A DNA stretch of 64,000 nucleotides, taken from NCBI RefSeq assembly GCF_022884085.1, contig NZ_JAGGCS010000005.1, forward strand, positions 124,001 through 188,000. Direction: 5' to 3'. Positions 43,263 through 53,056 of the stretch are shown piece by piece (positions within the stretch are counted from its first letter, which is position 1; each line of letters starts with the position of its first letter). The translations under genes were made by a program, and so were the position numbers. The stretch is from Paenirhizobium cremeum. Lineage in GTDB: Bacteria; Pseudomonadota; Alphaproteobacteria; Rhizobiales; Rhizobiaceae. The notes under the pieces were generated by a model, which had not been told where the DNA came from, ran no database searches, and worked only from the letters and a program-made list of their open reading frames with translations.

Positions 43263-43976
43263 ATGAGTGAGATCAAGAAGGTCGCGTCGCGGCGCAGTAT
43301 CGCCGAACAGCTTCCGCTCGCCTTCGATCACGGCAGGGCGACGGGACGTGACGACCTGCTGGTGTCCGATCGCCTGGAGGCTGCCGTCGCCATCATCGAT
43401 TCATGGCCCGACTGGCCGTCGCCGGTCGTGGTGCTGATGGGCCCCGAAGGCTCCGGAAAATCGCATCTGGTCGATATCTTCCGCCAGCAGAGCGGGGCCT
43501 TGGATATTCATCCGCTGACCGGAACCGATGCCGTGCGTAAGGCGGAGGCAGGACCGGTCGTGTTCGAGGATGCGGACCGGCAGGGTTTCGATGAAGTCGA
43601 GCTTTTCCATGTCATCAACAGCGTTCGCGAACACGGCACCAGCCTGCTGATGACCTCCCGCACCTGGCCGCCGTCGTGGAATGTCGCGCTGCCGGACCTG
43701 CGTTCGCGCCTGAAGGCCGCGACAATGGTGGAGATCGGCAGCCCCGATGAGGCATTGCTTTCTCAGGTGATGGTGAAATTGTTCGCTGACCGGCAGCTTT
43801 ACGTCGATGACAAGATTGTGGGTTATATCGTGCAGCGCATGGAGCGGTCTTTTTCCGCCGCGCAGGAGATCGTCGAAAGGATCGACCGGCTGGCGCTGTC
43901 GCGTCGGACCCGGATCACCCGGGCTCTCGCCGGCGAGGTTTTGAACGAACTCTATGCGGCGAACGGACCGGAGTGA
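43263..43976 (+). CDS. hdaA: HdaA, regulatory inactivator of DnaA
   Basis: A 237-residue AAA+ protein of the DnaA/Hda group. The N-terminal sliding-clamp motif is QLPLAF (residues 16-21); Walker A is GPEGSGKSH, Walker B VVFEDADR, sensor region LLMTSRTWPPSW, and the C-terminal helical domain IVQRMERSFSAAQEIVERID. With the beta clamp it stimulates ATP hydrolysis by DnaA and so limits re-initiation, as shown in Caulobacter. It starts directly after the perM-like stop codon and lies 63 bp before ppk. Confidence 0.9.
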   Translation: MSEIKKVASRRSIAEQLPLAFDHGRATGRDDLLVSDRLEAAVAIIDSWPDWPSPVVVLMGPEGSGKSHLVDIFRQQSGALDIHPLTGTDAVRKAEAGPVVFEDADRQGFDEVELFHVINSVREHGTSLLMTSRTWPPSWNVALPDLRSRLKAATMVEIGSPDEALLSQVMVKLFADRQLYVDDKIVGYIVQRMERSFSAAQEIVERIDRLALSRRTRITRALAGEVLNELYAANGPE

Positions 43977-44039
43977 TTGTCACAGGACTGTCGTCAAACT
44001 GTTATAATCGGCGCGGGTAACCAAAAAGGGATGGAAGAC

Positions 44040-46232
44040 ATGGACTCTGTGGTAAGCGACGCAGCCGAGGTTGCACAAGCTGAGGCGACGGCCACGGACG
44101 ATCTGCTGTCGAGTTCCGATCGCTTCATCAACCGTGAATTTTCGTGGTTGCAGTTCAATCGCCGCGTGCTCGAGGAAACCCTGAACACCGCCCATCCGCT
44201 GCTCGAGCGGGTGCGTTTCCTGTCGATTTCGTCCACCAATCTCGACGAGTTCTTCATGGTGCGCGTTGCCGGCCTTGAAGGGCAGGTTCGGCAGGGCATT
44301 ACCATCAAGAGCCCGGACGGCAAGACGCCGGCCGAACAGCTCGACGAAATCCTCAAGGAAATCGACAATCTGCAAATGGAGCAGCAGGCGTCACTTGCGG
44401 TCCTGCAGCAATATCTCGCCAAGGAAGACATCCTGATCGTTCGTCCGGCGGCACTTTCCGCCGAGGATCGGACCTGGCTCGGTAGCGCGTTCGAAGAATC
44501 GATCTTTCCCGTGCTGACGCCGCTTTCGATCGATCCCGCCCATCCTTTTCCTTTCATCCCCAATCTCGGTTTTTCGATGGGGCTGCAGCTGGAAAGCAAG
44601 CGCAATCGCGAGCCGATGACGGCGCTGCTGCGCTTGCCGCCGACGCTCGACCGCTTCATCCGCCTACCCGACGAGAAGACGACCATCCGCTACATCACGC
44701 TGGAAGACGTGGTTGGCATGTTCATCCATCGCCTCTATCCCGGCTACGAGGTGACCGGCTTCGGCACCTTCCGCATCATTCGCGACAGCGATATCGAAGT
44801 CGAGGAAGAGGCCGAGGATCTGGTGCGCTTCTTCGAAACGGCGCTCAAGCGCCGCCGCCGGGGTTCGGTGATCCGTATCGAGGTTGATTCCGAGATGCCG
44901 GTCTCGCTGCGCCAGTTCGTGGTTCACGAACTGGCCGTGCCCGAAAACCGCGTTGCGGTTCTGCCGGGTCTTTTGGCGCTCAATACGCTCTCCGAGATTG
45001 CCAAGGCGCCGCGCGACGACCTGCGTTTCGAAGCCTATAACGCCCGCTTCCCGGAGCGCGTGCGCGAGCATGCCGGCGACTGCCTTGCCGCCATCCGCGA
45101 AAAGGACATGGTGGTCCACCACCCCTATGAAAGCTTCGACGTCGTCGTGCAGTTCCTGCTGCAGGCCGCCCGCGATCCGGACGTGCTGGCGATCAAGCAG
45201 ACGCTTTACCGTACGTCGAACGACAGCCCGATCGTGCGTGCCCTGATCGATGCCGCCGAGGCTGGCAAGTCGGTGACCGCCCTGGTCGAGCTCAAGGCCC
45301 GCTTCGATGAAGAGGCGAACATCCGCTGGGCGCGCGATCTTGAACGGGCCGGCGTGCAGGTGGTCTTCGGCTTCATCGAACTCAAGACCCACGCCAAGAT
45401 GTCCATGGTGGTGCGTCGCGAGGACGGCAAGCTCAGGACCTACTGCCATCTCGGCACCGGCAACTATCACCCGGTGACGGCGAAGATCTACACGGACCTT
45501 TCCTTCTTCACCTGCAACCCGAAGATCGCCCACGACATGGCGAATGTCTTCAACTTCATCACCGGCTACGGCGAGCCGGAGGAAAGCATGAAGCTCGCGG
45601 TCTCGCCCTATACGCTGCGTCCGCGCATCCTGCGGCACATCGAGGAAGAGATCGTCCACGCCCGCAACGGCGCGCCGGCGGCCATCTGGATGAAGATGAA
45701 CTCGCTCGTCGATCCGGAAATCATCGATGCGCTCTACCGCGCCAGCCGCGCAGGCGTCGAGGTCGACCTGGTCGTTCGCGGCATCTGCTGCCTGCGTCCG
45801 CAGGTGCCGGGCCTCTCGGATAATATCCGGGTCAAATCGATCGTCGGCCGCTTCCTGGAGCATAGCCGCATCTTCTGTTTCGGTAACGGCTATGGCCTGC
45901 CCTCGGAAAAGGCCCTGGTCTATATCGGCTCGGCGGACATGATGCCGCGCAACCTGGACCGGCGCGTCGAAACGCTGGTGCCGCTGACGAACCCCACCGT
46001 GCACGAGCAGGTGCTTTCACAGATTATGCTGGGCAATCTGATTGACAACCAGCAGAGCTACGAGATATTGCCCGACGGGACGTCAAGGCGGATGGAAGTG
46101 CGCCCCGGCGAGGAACCTTTTAACGCGCAGCATTATTTCATGACCAATCCGAGCCTGTCTGGACGCGGGGAATCGCTGAAATCTAGTGCGCCGAAACTGA
46201 TTGCCGGTCTCATATCCGGCCGGAAACGCTAA
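44040..46232 (+). CDS. ppk: Polyphosphate kinase 1
   Basis: A 730-residue enzyme polymerising the gamma phosphate of ATP to polyphosphate. Family blocks: [19 protein letters not shown] (N domain), head domain [20 protein letters not shown] (part), and the phospholipase-D-like catalytic domains with [11 protein letters not shown] bearing the autophosphorylated His, [11 protein letters not shown], and the late [17 protein letters not shown]. Several starts are possible; I chose the ATG at 44040 because AAGGG sits about ten bases upstream, though 44031 or a TTG at 43977 cannot be excluded. ppx follows after 11 bases. Confidence 0.95.
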   Translation: MDSVVSDAAEVAQAEATATDDLLSSSDRFINREFSWLQFNRRVLEETLNTAHPLLERVRFLSISSTNLDEFFMVRVAGLEGQVRQGITIKSPDGKTPAEQLDEILKEIDNLQMEQQASLAVLQQYLAKEDILIVRPAALSAEDRTWLGSAFEESIFPVLTPLSIDPAHPFPFIPNLGFSMGLQLESKRNREPMTALLRLPPTLDRFIRLPDEKTTIRYITLEDVVGMFIHRLYPGYEVTGFGTFRIIRDSDIEVEEEAEDLVRFFETALKRRRRGSVIRIEVDSEMPVSLRQFVVHELAVPENRVAVLPGLLALNTLSEIAKAPRDDLRFEAYNARFPERVREHAGDCLAAIREKDMVVHHPYESFDVVVQFLLQAARDPDVLAIKQTLYRTSNDSPIVRALIDAAEAGKSVTALVELKARFDEEANIRWARDLERAGVQVVFGFIELKTHAKMSMVVRREDGKLRTYCHLGTGNYHPVTAKIYTDLSFFTCNPKIAHDMANVFNFITGYGEPEESMKLAVSPYTLRPRILRHIEEEIVHARNGAPAAIWMKMNSLVDPEIIDALYRASRAGVEVDLVVRGICCLRPQVPGLSDNIRVKSIVGRFLEHSRIFCFGNGYGLPSEKALVYIGSADMMPRNLDRRVETLVPLTNPTVHEQVLSQIMLGNLIDNQQSYEILPDGTSRRMEVRPGEEPFNAQHYFMTNPSLSGRGESLKSSAPKLIAGLISGRKR

Positions 46233-46243
46233 ACTGGTACTTC

Positions 46244-47764
46244 ATGACAAGATCTGAAGCGCAGGGGCGCCTGCCCGGCATTGCCCCTGTTTCCGTTGTC
46301 GATATTGGTTCGAACTCGATCCGTCTCGTCGTTTATGAGGGCCTTTCGAGAGCCCCGACGGTGCTTTTCAACGAGAAGGTGCTGTGTGGCCTTGGCAAGG
46401 GGCTCGCTTCCAGCGGTCGTATGGACGACGAAGGTGTAACCCGCGCACTTGCGGCCCTTCGCAGGTTCGGCGCCCTTTCCCGTCAGGCTCGCGCCACCGC
46501 CATGTATGTGCTTGCAACGGCTGCGGCCCGCGAGGCGGTCAACGGCCCGGAATTCATTCGCAGGGCGGAAGAAATTCTCGATCACAAGGTGATTGTCCTG
46601 ACCGGCGAGGAAGAGGCGCGTTACTCCGCCCTAGGCATCGTCAGCGGCTTTCACGATCCCGATGGTATTGCCGGCGACCTCGGCGGCGGATCGCTCGAAC
46701 TGATCGACGTCAAGGGGCGTGAGCTCGGCAAGGGCATCACCCTGCCTCTTGGCGGGCTGCGGCTCTCCGAGACCGTCGGCGGCTCCATTTCCAAGGCGAG
46801 GGCCCTTGCCCGCAAGCAGATCAAGGGGGCGAAGCTGCTCGAGAAGGGTGCCGGCCGAACCTTCTATGCCGTTGGCGGCACCTGGCGAAACATCGCCAAG
46901 CTGCACATGGAACTCCGCGACTATCCTCTGCACATGATGCAGGGTTACGAACTGCCCTACGGCGAGATCGTTTCCTTCCTGGAGGATGTGATTTCCGGGG
47001 CTAATTCCCGCGATCCCGCCTGGGCCTCCATCTCGAAGAGCCGCCGCTCGCTTCTTCCGTTCGGTGCCATCGCCATGCGGGAAGTGCTGGATGTCATGAA
47101 GCCGGCGCGGGTTTCCTTCTCGGCACAGGGTGTTCGCGAAGGCTATCTTTATTCTCTCCTGTCGGAAGAAGATCAGGCGCAGGATCCGCTGCTGGCGGCG
47201 GCCGACGAACTTGCGATCCTGCGTGCCCGTTCACCGGAGCACGCCCGCGAGCTGGCCGAATGGACAGGCCGGATGATGCCGTATTTCGACGTTGTCGAAA
47301 TCGAGGAGGACGTGCGCTATCGCCGGGCGGCCTGCCTGTTGGCCGACATCAGCTGGCGCGCCCACCCGGACTATCGCGGACTTCAGGCGCTCAACATCAT
47401 CGCCCATTCCTCGTTCGTCGGTATCACGCATCCGGGCCGCGCCTTCATCGCGCTGACCAACTACTACCGCTTCGAAGGCCTCTACGACGACGGCCGTACC
47501 GGTCCGCTGGCGACAATTGCGACCGACCGCCTTCTGGAGCGCGCCAAGCTCCTCGGCGGCATGCTGCGGGTGGTCTATCTCTTCTCCGCCTCGATGCCCG
47601 GCATTGTTCACAACCTGACGTTCCGTCGTTCCGAACGCCCGGATCTCGACCTCGAATTCGTCGTGCCGTCGGCCTACCGGGATTTTGCCGGCGAGCGCCT
47701 CGACGGCCGGCTCCAGCAGCTTTCCCGGCTCACCGGCAAGCGGATCGCTTTCGTATTCGAATGA
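46244..47764 (+). CDS. ppx: Exopolyphosphatase (Ppx/GppA family)
   Basis: A 506-residue enzyme releasing phosphate from polyphosphate or converting pppGpp to ppGpp. The actin-like ATPase-fold motifs are VVDIGSNSIRLVVYE, TGEEEARYSALG and AGDLGGGSLELIDV; the C-terminal part is the HD-like helical domain (YRRAACLLADISWRAHPDY; NIIAHSSFVGITH). It lies 11 bases behind ppk, so synthesis and degradation of polyphosphate are co-transcribed, as in many proteobacteria. Confidence 0.95.
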   Translation: MTRSEAQGRLPGIAPVSVVDIGSNSIRLVVYEGLSRAPTVLFNEKVLCGLGKGLASSGRMDDEGVTRALAALRRFGALSRQARATAMYVLATAAAREAVNGPEFIRRAEEILDHKVIVLTGEEEARYSALGIVSGFHDPDGIAGDLGGGSLELIDVKGRELGKGITLPLGGLRLSETVGGSISKARALARKQIKGAKLLEKGAGRTFYAVGGTWRNIAKLHMELRDYPLHMMQGYELPYGEIVSFLEDVISGANSRDPAWASISKSRRSLLPFGAIAMREVLDVMKPARVSFSAQGVREGYLYSLLSEEDQAQDPLLAAADELAILRARSPEHARELAEWTGRMMPYFDVVEIEEDVRYRRAACLLADISWRAHPDYRGLQALNIIAHSSFVGITHPGRAFIALTNYYRFEGLYDDGRTGPLATIATDRLLERAKLLGGMLRVVYLFSASMPGIVHNLTFRRSERPDLDLEFVVPSAYRDFAGERLDGRLQQLSRLTGKRIAFVFE

Positions 47765-47975
47765 TCTTTAGCCGCGCGTATGGGCGGTTTCATCGCAGTT
47801 ACAGTCAACGACAAGTCCGATCCGGACCCCTGCGCAGCCGGCACCCGCAGCCCACCAGTCCTGTCGGTGGGGGGCGGAGACTCTAGCTATGACGTAAACG
47901 TAAAAATCCAGCCTGGAATACCAAGTTCGGCTCGAACGTCTCGTTCATGCTGCGAACCGTACGATTGACGAGACG

Positions 47976-48009
47976 GAAATAAAGGCCGACGGCAGGAATG
48001 CCGCCGGCC
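47976..48009 (-). terminator. Rho-independent terminator of the 48017 esterase gene
   Basis: On the minus strand GGCCGGCGGC pairs with GCCGTCGGCC around ATTCCT and is followed by TTTATTT, starting seven bases after the esterase stop codon. One G-T pair. Confidence 0.88.
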
Positions 48010-48016
48010 TCGTTCA

Positions 48017-49372
48017 TTACTTGGCAGCGAGGAATTCACCGACTTCGAGCAGGACGAACTCGTTGTCGTCGGCCTTGTCCAGCGCGCGACCGGCCGAGAA
48101 GGGCAGGTTGTTGTCGTTGCCGACGATGATGTGGGTCGGATCGACCACGTCGACGTTTTCGATGGTGACGAAAGGCATGTCATAGAAGCCTTCGCCGCCG
48201 CCCTGGCGCTTCTTGTTGTCCGGATCGGAGATCTTCATCAGATCGATGTAGCCGATCTTGCGGGCGGCTTTGCCGGCGTTTTCGTCCGTCATCTCGATCT
48301 TGTAGATGCGCTTGTGCTTGGCCGGAACGGCAAAGCAGGTCGGCTCGGGCTTCTTCGGGTCGGCGCAAGCCTTGTCCGCCGTGCCGGCGCCGTTGTCGCG
48401 CTCGATGATGAGAGCAGTGGTGCCGTCGATCATGTTGAAGTCGCCGATGGCCTCGCCGCCTTCGGACAGCGGATAGAGCCACGAGCGGCCGGTCCATGCC
48501 TTCGAGGCGACATCGAGCTCGATGATGCGCAGCGCCGTCAGGCCGTCGGCCTTCTCGACCGAACCGTCCTCAAGGTAAAGCGGGCCCTCGAGCAGGCCGT
48601 AGAGCTTGGAGCCGTCCTTCGACATCGCGAGGCCTTCATAGCCGCCCGAGCGCTTCAGGTTGAACACTGGCATCTTGGCGGTCGGATTTGCCGGAACGAC
48701 GAGGGTGGCATTGTCGGGCGATTTCACGTCGGTCTCGCCGGCCTTGGTGGCGATAACCTCGGTCAGCTTGCCGTCCTTGGAGAATTTCAGGATGTAGGGA
48801 CCGAATTCTTCACCGATCCAGAAGCCGTCGGCGACGGGTTGGATCGACTCGACGTCGAAGTCAGCGCCGGTGAGGTAACGCTGCTCGGCGCCTTCCATGA
48901 CGATCGGGAAGGGGGCCTTCTTGTCGGGGTCGGACAGGAACACGGTTTCAAGACGCTCGACCTTGCCGGCATCCCAATCGAACTTGAGGTGATGCAGCAT
49001 CAGCATGGAGTCGCTGGAATTGATTTTCGAGCCGAAACCGTTGTCGGAAAGGCTCCAGAAGGTGCCGTCCTCCATGGCCTTGATCCCGGAAAAACCCTGC
49101 ACGGCCTGGCCGTCGAAAGGCATGGAAAGGCCGGTCGGGCGAACGCCGTCCTTGCCGGGAATTGTGCCGAGGCCTTCTGCACGCTTGCGGTCGGCGGTGG
49201 TGAACTTGCCCGAGGTCTTCAGATGGGCGGGGGCATCGGCCGGAGCGGCGATGATCGTGTTGGCGGGCAGGATCGCATGGGAAACGAGCTTGGCCGGGAA
49301 GGCGACCTCGTCGGCAAAGGCCGGAGCGGCGAGGAGGAAAAGGGCTACCGATGCAAAGAGATGTTTTTTCAT
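48017..49372 (-). CDS. Esterase-like activity of phytase family protein, exported
   Basis: A 451-residue secreted protein: signal peptide MKKHLFASVALFLLAAPAFA (1-20), then a single domain of the phytase-like esterase type (SGIKAMEDGTFWSLSDNGFG; VESIQPVADGFWIGEEFGPY; GYEGLAMSKDGSKLYGLLEG; VTIENVDVVDPTHIIVGNDNN, in part), a beta-propeller-like layout. In other rhizobia relatives are alkaline-phosphatase-like or phosphate-starvation proteins, which would fit the neighbouring ppk-ppx, but that link is inference. A clear terminator follows. Confidence 0.88.
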   Translation of the reverse strand: MKKHLFASVALFLLAAPAFADEVAFPAKLVSHAILPANTIIAAPADAPAHLKTSGKFTTADRKRAEGLGTIPGKDGVRPTGLSMPFDGQAVQGFSGIKAMEDGTFWSLSDNGFGSKINSSDSMLMLHHLKFDWDAGKVERLETVFLSDPDKKAPFPIVMEGAEQRYLTGADFDVESIQPVADGFWIGEEFGPYILKFSKDGKLTEVIATKAGETDVKSPDNATLVVPANPTAKMPVFNLKRSGGYEGLAMSKDGSKLYGLLEGPLYLEDGSVEKADGLTALRIIELDVASKAWTGRSWLYPLSEGGEAIGDFNMIDGTTALIIERDNGAGTADKACADPKKPEPTCFAVPAKHKRIYKIEMTDENAGKAARKIGYIDLMKISDPDNKKRQGGGEGFYDMPFVTIENVDVVDPTHIIVGNDNNLPFSAGRALDKADDNEFVLLEVGEFLAAK

Positions 49373-49467
49373 GGCGTCACCATTCGTAGGACGGTTAGAG
49401 ACGCGGCATGCTTAAGGAGCGCCCATGTCAGCGCGATTTCCGTTCGATGAAGTTTCGGTGACTGTCC

Positions 49468-50349
49468 TCAGGCGCGAAGCAGCGTCAGCCAGTGGCCGGG
49501 CGTCATGCCGTAGCAATTCCTGAAATGGCGGGTGAAATGGCTCTGGTCGGCGAAGCCGGCATCGTAGGCGGCCTCCGCAATCGGCATGCCATCGCGAATC
49601 GTGCCTCTGGCCCGCTCCAGTCGCCGCATGGTGAGATAACGATGCGGGCTCGTTCCCGTCACCAGCCGGAACTGGCGGGCAAGCGAATAGCGGTTGAGGT
49701 TGGTCAGCGTTTCCAGATCTTCTGAGGAAACCTGCCCGGCACAGTTTTCCCTGAGATAGGCGCAGGCGCGTGCGACGGCCCGTTCCGCCTTGCGCGACAC
49801 TGTCTGCCGGTTGCCGGCATGGCGTCCCAGGCCGTCTGCGATACGGGCCAGCAGGTCCGAGAGCGCCAATCCATCCGGAGCATGGTCAAGATCGGCAAGC
49901 GCTTCCGCAAGAGCGCTGGCAAGCCGGTTGTCGGAAAGGACCGGGGTCGATACGAATGGCAGGGTCACGGACGGTCGGTCGCAGGCGTCGCGGATCAGTT
50001 CCGGAGGAATGTACATCATCCGGTAGCGCAGGCCGTCGTCGGTGCCTGCAGCGCCGTCATGAATCTCGTCCGGGTGGAGAACGATGATGTTTCCGGGCAG
50101 GCTGAAGCGCGACTGGCCGCGATAGGCGAAGGTCTGCACCCCGCTGACGGTCAGCCCCAGCGCATAGGTGTCATGCCGATGCGGCGCAAAGCCGTTGCCG
50201 GAAAACCGAGCCTCGATGCGCTCGATGCCGTGGGTATCGATACCGGCACGGATCGCGTCGGCCGGTCTGCACGAACGTTCAAGACCTTCGCCATCAGGGA
50301 CTGGTAGCCCGGCAAGCGTATCAAGAAGACCGTTTGCGGAGTGCTGCAT
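49468..50349 (-). CDS. AraC-family transcriptional regulator sharing its start with DUF2000
   Basis: A 293-residue regulator with an N-terminal cupin sensor (FAPHRHDTYALGLTVSG; IIVLHPDEIHDGAAG) and C-terminal double HTH ([42 protein letters not shown]). The ATG (50349-50347) overlaps the ATG of the DUF2000 gene on the other strand within one CATG. No strong ribosome site is seen for it. In-frame starts up to 50457 exist but would run into the DUF2000 coding region and look poor. The likely target is its divergent neighbour. Confidence 0.87.
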   Translation of the reverse strand: MQHSANGLLDTLAGLPVPDGEGLERSCRPADAIRAGIDTHGIERIEARFSGNGFAPHRHDTYALGLTVSGVQTFAYRGQSRFSLPGNIIVLHPDEIHDGAAGTDDGLRYRMMYIPPELIRDACDRPSVTLPFVSTPVLSDNRLASALAEALADLDHAPDGLALSDLLARIADGLGRHAGNRQTVSRKAERAVARACAYLRENCAGQVSSEDLETLTNLNRYSLARQFRLVTGTSPHRYLTMRRLERARGTIRDGMPIAEAAYDAGFADQSHFTRHFRNCYGMTPGHWLTLLRA

Positions 50350-50755
50350 GTTCGATACCAAGTTCGTCGTTGTCCTGCGCGAGGATCTCGTCGCGTGGCA
50401 GAAGCTCAACGTTACCGCCTTTCTGACGAGCGGCATAGTCGCAAGGGAGGAGGGCATTATCGGCGAGCCCTACAGGGACGCCGCAGGCAACATCTACAAT
50501 GCGCTGTGCATCCAACCGATCGTGGTGCTCTCCTGCGATCAGGAGACATTGCGCAAGATCCACCAGCGGTCGCTTGAGCGCGAAGTGCCAACTTCGCTCT
50601 ACATCGAAGAGATGTTTTCAACCGGACATGACGCTGCCAATCGGGCAGTCTTTGCCGAATTTTCGCCCGAGAATGCGAAGGTGGTGGGTTTTGCGCTCCG
50701 CGCCGACAAGAAGATCGTCGACAAGATCACCAAGGGCGCCCGGATGCATGGATAA
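50348..50755 (+). CDS. DUF2000 family protein
   Basis: A 135-residue soluble protein (TKFVVVLREDLVAWQKLNVTAF, in part; ARIEGIIGEPYRD-like block; QPIVVLSCDQETLRKIHQRS; LYIEEMFSTGHD) of the DUF2000 family, whose fold is peptidyl-tRNA-hydrolase-II-like and whose role is not known. GGAG lies seven bases before the ATG at 50348, so this start is good. It starts inside the start codon of the divergent AraC gene and ends 29 bases inside the 3' end of the convergent small membrane protein gene. Confidence 0.85.
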   Translation: MFDTKFVVVLREDLVAWQKLNVTAFLTSGIVAREEGIIGEPYRDAAGNIYNALCIQPIVVLSCDQETLRKIHQRSLEREVPTSLYIEEMFSTGHDAANRAVFAEFSPENAKVVGFALRADKKIVDKITKGARMHG

Positions 50756-51059
50756 GATCAAACAGGGCGCCGATGCCGAGAGGCAGCAGGGTGATCGCAG
50801 CGCTGACGGGCGTCGCGAACCCGAGCACCAGCGAAGTGGCGAGGCTCACCACCAGGTAAAGGCCCCACGCCAGCTTATGCCGGGTCATGAGGCCGGCGAT
50901 GCAGAGGGCGAGATTGACCAGCAACAGCGAAATGGCGATAGCCGAGGCGAGCGGCGGCGGCACGAAACCGCGTCGTCTCAGGTCGGCGGTGGCCAGTGCA
51001 AGCACGGCAGTGGCGAGCACAAGCCCGATCAGCTTTCTCGAGGGTAGAATGCCGGACAA
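50727..51059 (-). CDS. Small hypothetical membrane protein, TTG start
   Basis: A 110-residue protein with four hydrophobic segments (LIGLVLATAVLALATAD; LASAIAISLLLVNLALCIAG; LAWGLYLVVSLATSLVLGF; ITLLPLGIGALFDLI). It begins with TTG directly after the TGA of the DUF2891 gene, and GGAGG sits six bases upstream inside that gene, which decides the start and implies coupling. No family recognised. The last 29 bases overlap the 3' end of the convergent DUF2000 gene. Confidence 0.75.
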   Translation of the reverse strand: MSGILPSRKLIGLVLATAVLALATADLRRRGFVPPPLASAIAISLLLVNLALCIAGLMTRHKLAWGLYLVVSLATSLVLGFATPVSAAITLLPLGIGALFDLIHASGRPW

Positions 51060-52070
51060 TCAGGCCTCCAGAGCCAGAACAGCGAAGCTCGCGAGCCAGT
51101 GTTCGCCCATATAGTCGCCGGCGACATGGGGCAGTGACGCGGTAAGGTGCCGATCAGCCGCAGCTTGCAGGACGGCACGGCGCCCATCGTCCATAGGGAG
51201 CGCACTGGCCAGCGAACGGAAGCACCATGCGCGACTGAGGTTCAGCCCGTCCAGATGCGCGATCTTCCCGTCGGAGGGGTCCGAAACGCTGGCGGGTGAA
51301 AACAGCGTTGCCGGCTGCCCCTCCGCAAGCATCGGCAGGAATCGGCTGAACCAATCGACGAAAGCCTCCGCAGGCAGGAGGCGGCGCACGCATTCTGCCT
51401 CCGCCAGCGTCGACGACAGGAAATCGTCGCCCGACGGCTCTCCCCAGGCCGGGCAGTCCCGGTCCTCGCCATACCAGCGAAGGGCCGTTGCGCGTAGAAG
51501 ATCGACGAACGCGGCGTCGTTGACCGCCTCGCCGTAATCCGCCGCAAGCCGGATCGCGAAGGCCGTGTTGAAATGCGTCCCAACCCGCACCGGATAGGTG
51601 GCGAGCGGCAGGAAGCTCTCGAAGCGGCCTGCGATGAGCCGCGAAAGCGGCCGAAGCGTTTCGGCGAAGCCGCGATCCTTTATGACCTCCAGTTCGGCGG
51701 CGAGCTTCAGCAGCCAGCCCCAGCCATAGGGACGCTCGAAACCGCGTGAGCCGGACCGTTCGAAGAGTGCGACTTCACCGGCGACAGCGTCTGTGGTCAA
51801 CCGTCGTTCGAAAAGGCCGAGGATCTCAGGCGCTGACGCGAGATCGGCAAAGCGATTGAGAAGGTGGGCGAGCATCCAGTAGCCGTGCACGCAGGAATGC
51901 CAGTCATAGCTGCCGAAGAAGACCGGATGGGTCTCGCGCGGCGAACGCACATCATCGGGGCCGCCGAAGACGAAGCCGGGCTTGTGGGGATATTCCCGCT
52001 CGACATGGGAAAGCGCAATAAGCGTAAACTTTTCAGCCGTCTGCAGGTTAAGTTCATGCTTCTTCGACAT
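51060..52070 (-). CDS. DUF2891 family protein
   Basis: A 336-residue soluble protein, mainly helical, with the DUF2891 blocks FVFGGPDDVRSPRETHPVFFGS (in part), YDWHSCVHGYWMLAHLL, RPYGWGWLLKLAAEL, GTHFNTAFAIRLAADY and LNLSRAWCFRSLASALP, a layout like alpha/alpha-barrel sugar enzymes. Function unknown. AGGGGAG lies six bases before the ATG at 52070; another ATG is at 52076. It overlaps the 3' end of the Rsm22 gene by 17 bases. Confidence 0.9.
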   Translation of the reverse strand: MSKKHELNLQTAEKFTLIALSHVEREYPHKPGFVFGGPDDVRSPRETHPVFFGSYDWHSCVHGYWMLAHLLNRFADLASAPEILGLFERRLTTDAVAGEVALFERSGSRGFERPYGWGWLLKLAAELEVIKDRGFAETLRPLSRLIAGRFESFLPLATYPVRVGTHFNTAFAIRLAADYGEAVNDAAFVDLLRATALRWYGEDRDCPAWGEPSGDDFLSSTLAEAECVRRLLPAEAFVDWFSRFLPMLAEGQPATLFSPASVSDPSDGKIAHLDGLNLSRAWCFRSLASALPMDDGRRAVLQAAADRHLTASLPHVAGDYMGEHWLASFAVLALEA

Positions 52071-53046
52071 CGCCATCTCCCCTCGCATCGAAGGCATCGC
52101 CCCAATCCGCCCGGCGGGCCGCCTTGAAGACTGCGCCGTCGCGGCGGCTGACGGTGATCTCCGAGGCGATGCCGTCGGCGCGACAGAGTTTCAGCCGTCC
52201 GACGCCGCCGGAAATCTTCGGCGGAGCGAGCACTCTTGATGCAGGCGGTTCGGCGGGATGCCGTGATGCGGCGATGAAGATGTATTTCTCGTCCTCCCAT
52301 GGCACCTCTCCCTGCTTGGCGAGGCGATGCACGCGGGAGCGCGCGACGCGGCGGGAGAAATGACACCAGTCCGGCGCCTCGATGGGGCAGTCCGCGGCAT
52401 GCGGACAGGGCGCCACGACATGGGCGCCGGCCTCCAGCAGCGTGGCGCGCGCCGTCAGGATACGCCGCCAGCCGGCCGGTGTTCCGGGTTCCACGATGAC
52501 GATAGTGTGGCCGGTTAGCGCCCAGAGCCGGGAGACCGCCGTCGGTATGGCGCTCACGGCGATCTCGTCCAGCACATAGGCCAGCGTCACGAGATCGGCG
52601 GGCGGCAGCTGCGGGATGGAACCCGTGAGATCGCCGGCAAGCCACTGGCAATCCACCTGTCCGGCCTTCGCCAGCGCATCGCCGACCGAGCGTATCGCGG
52701 CACTGGCCTCGACAAGGCTCGCCCGCCTGAGTTCCGGCCAGCAATCGGCCGCGGCCCAAAGCGCAGTGCCGGGACCTGCGCCGACATCGATCAGGCTTTC
52801 CGGGGCAAAGGAGGGCGATGCTTCCTCGACCATGGAAAGGGCGGCGCGAACGGCTGCGAAGGTGGCGGGCAGGCGGGTGGCGAGATAGGCCTTGGCGGCC
52901 AGCTCGCCATCGATGTGGAACTTGCCGTCGCGCACCTCGCGGCGATAGCGGTCGGAGAGTTTTTCGCTCGCACGCTGCAGCCGCTCCAGCGGTTCGCGGG
53001 CGAGCATCTGGTCCACAGCGGCTCTGAGCGGAGCGGGGAGTTCCAC
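52054..53046 (-). CDS. Rsm22-family ribosomal small-subunit assembly methyltransferase-like protein
   Basis: A 330-residue protein with a SAM-binding fold (LIDVGAGPGTALWAA; LVTLAYVLDEI; TIVIVEPGTPAGW) and a cysteine cluster CPHAADCPIEAPDWCHF that in the mitochondrial homologue holds an iron-sulfur cluster. Mitochondrial Rsm22/METTL17 is needed for small-subunit assembly; a matching role in alphaproteobacteria is plausible, not proven. It is in the rnd-GNAT-Rsm22-DUF2891 operon, 10 bp after the GNAT gene. Confidence 0.9.
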   Translation of the reverse strand: MELPAPLRAAVDQMLAREPLERLQRASEKLSDRYRREVRDGKFHIDGELAAKAYLATRLPATFAAVRAALSMVEEASPSFAPESLIDVGAGPGTALWAAADCWPELRRASLVEASAAIRSVGDALAKAGQVDCQWLAGDLTGSIPQLPPADLVTLAYVLDEIAVSAIPTAVSRLWALTGHTIVIVEPGTPAGWRRILTARATLLEAGAHVVAPCPHAADCPIEAPDWCHFSRRVARSRVHRLAKQGEVPWEDEKYIFIAASRHPAEPPASRVLAPPKISGGVGRLKLCRADGIASEITVSRRDGAVFKAARRADWGDAFDARGDGDVEEA

Positions 53047-53056
53047 GGAGGTGACC

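Noticed and set aside
47780-47968. A 62-codon frame between ppx and the phytase-like gene
   Set aside because: No ribosome site, low-complexity Ser/Pro/Asp composition, and it lies in a gap best explained by 3' ends; retained only as non-coding.
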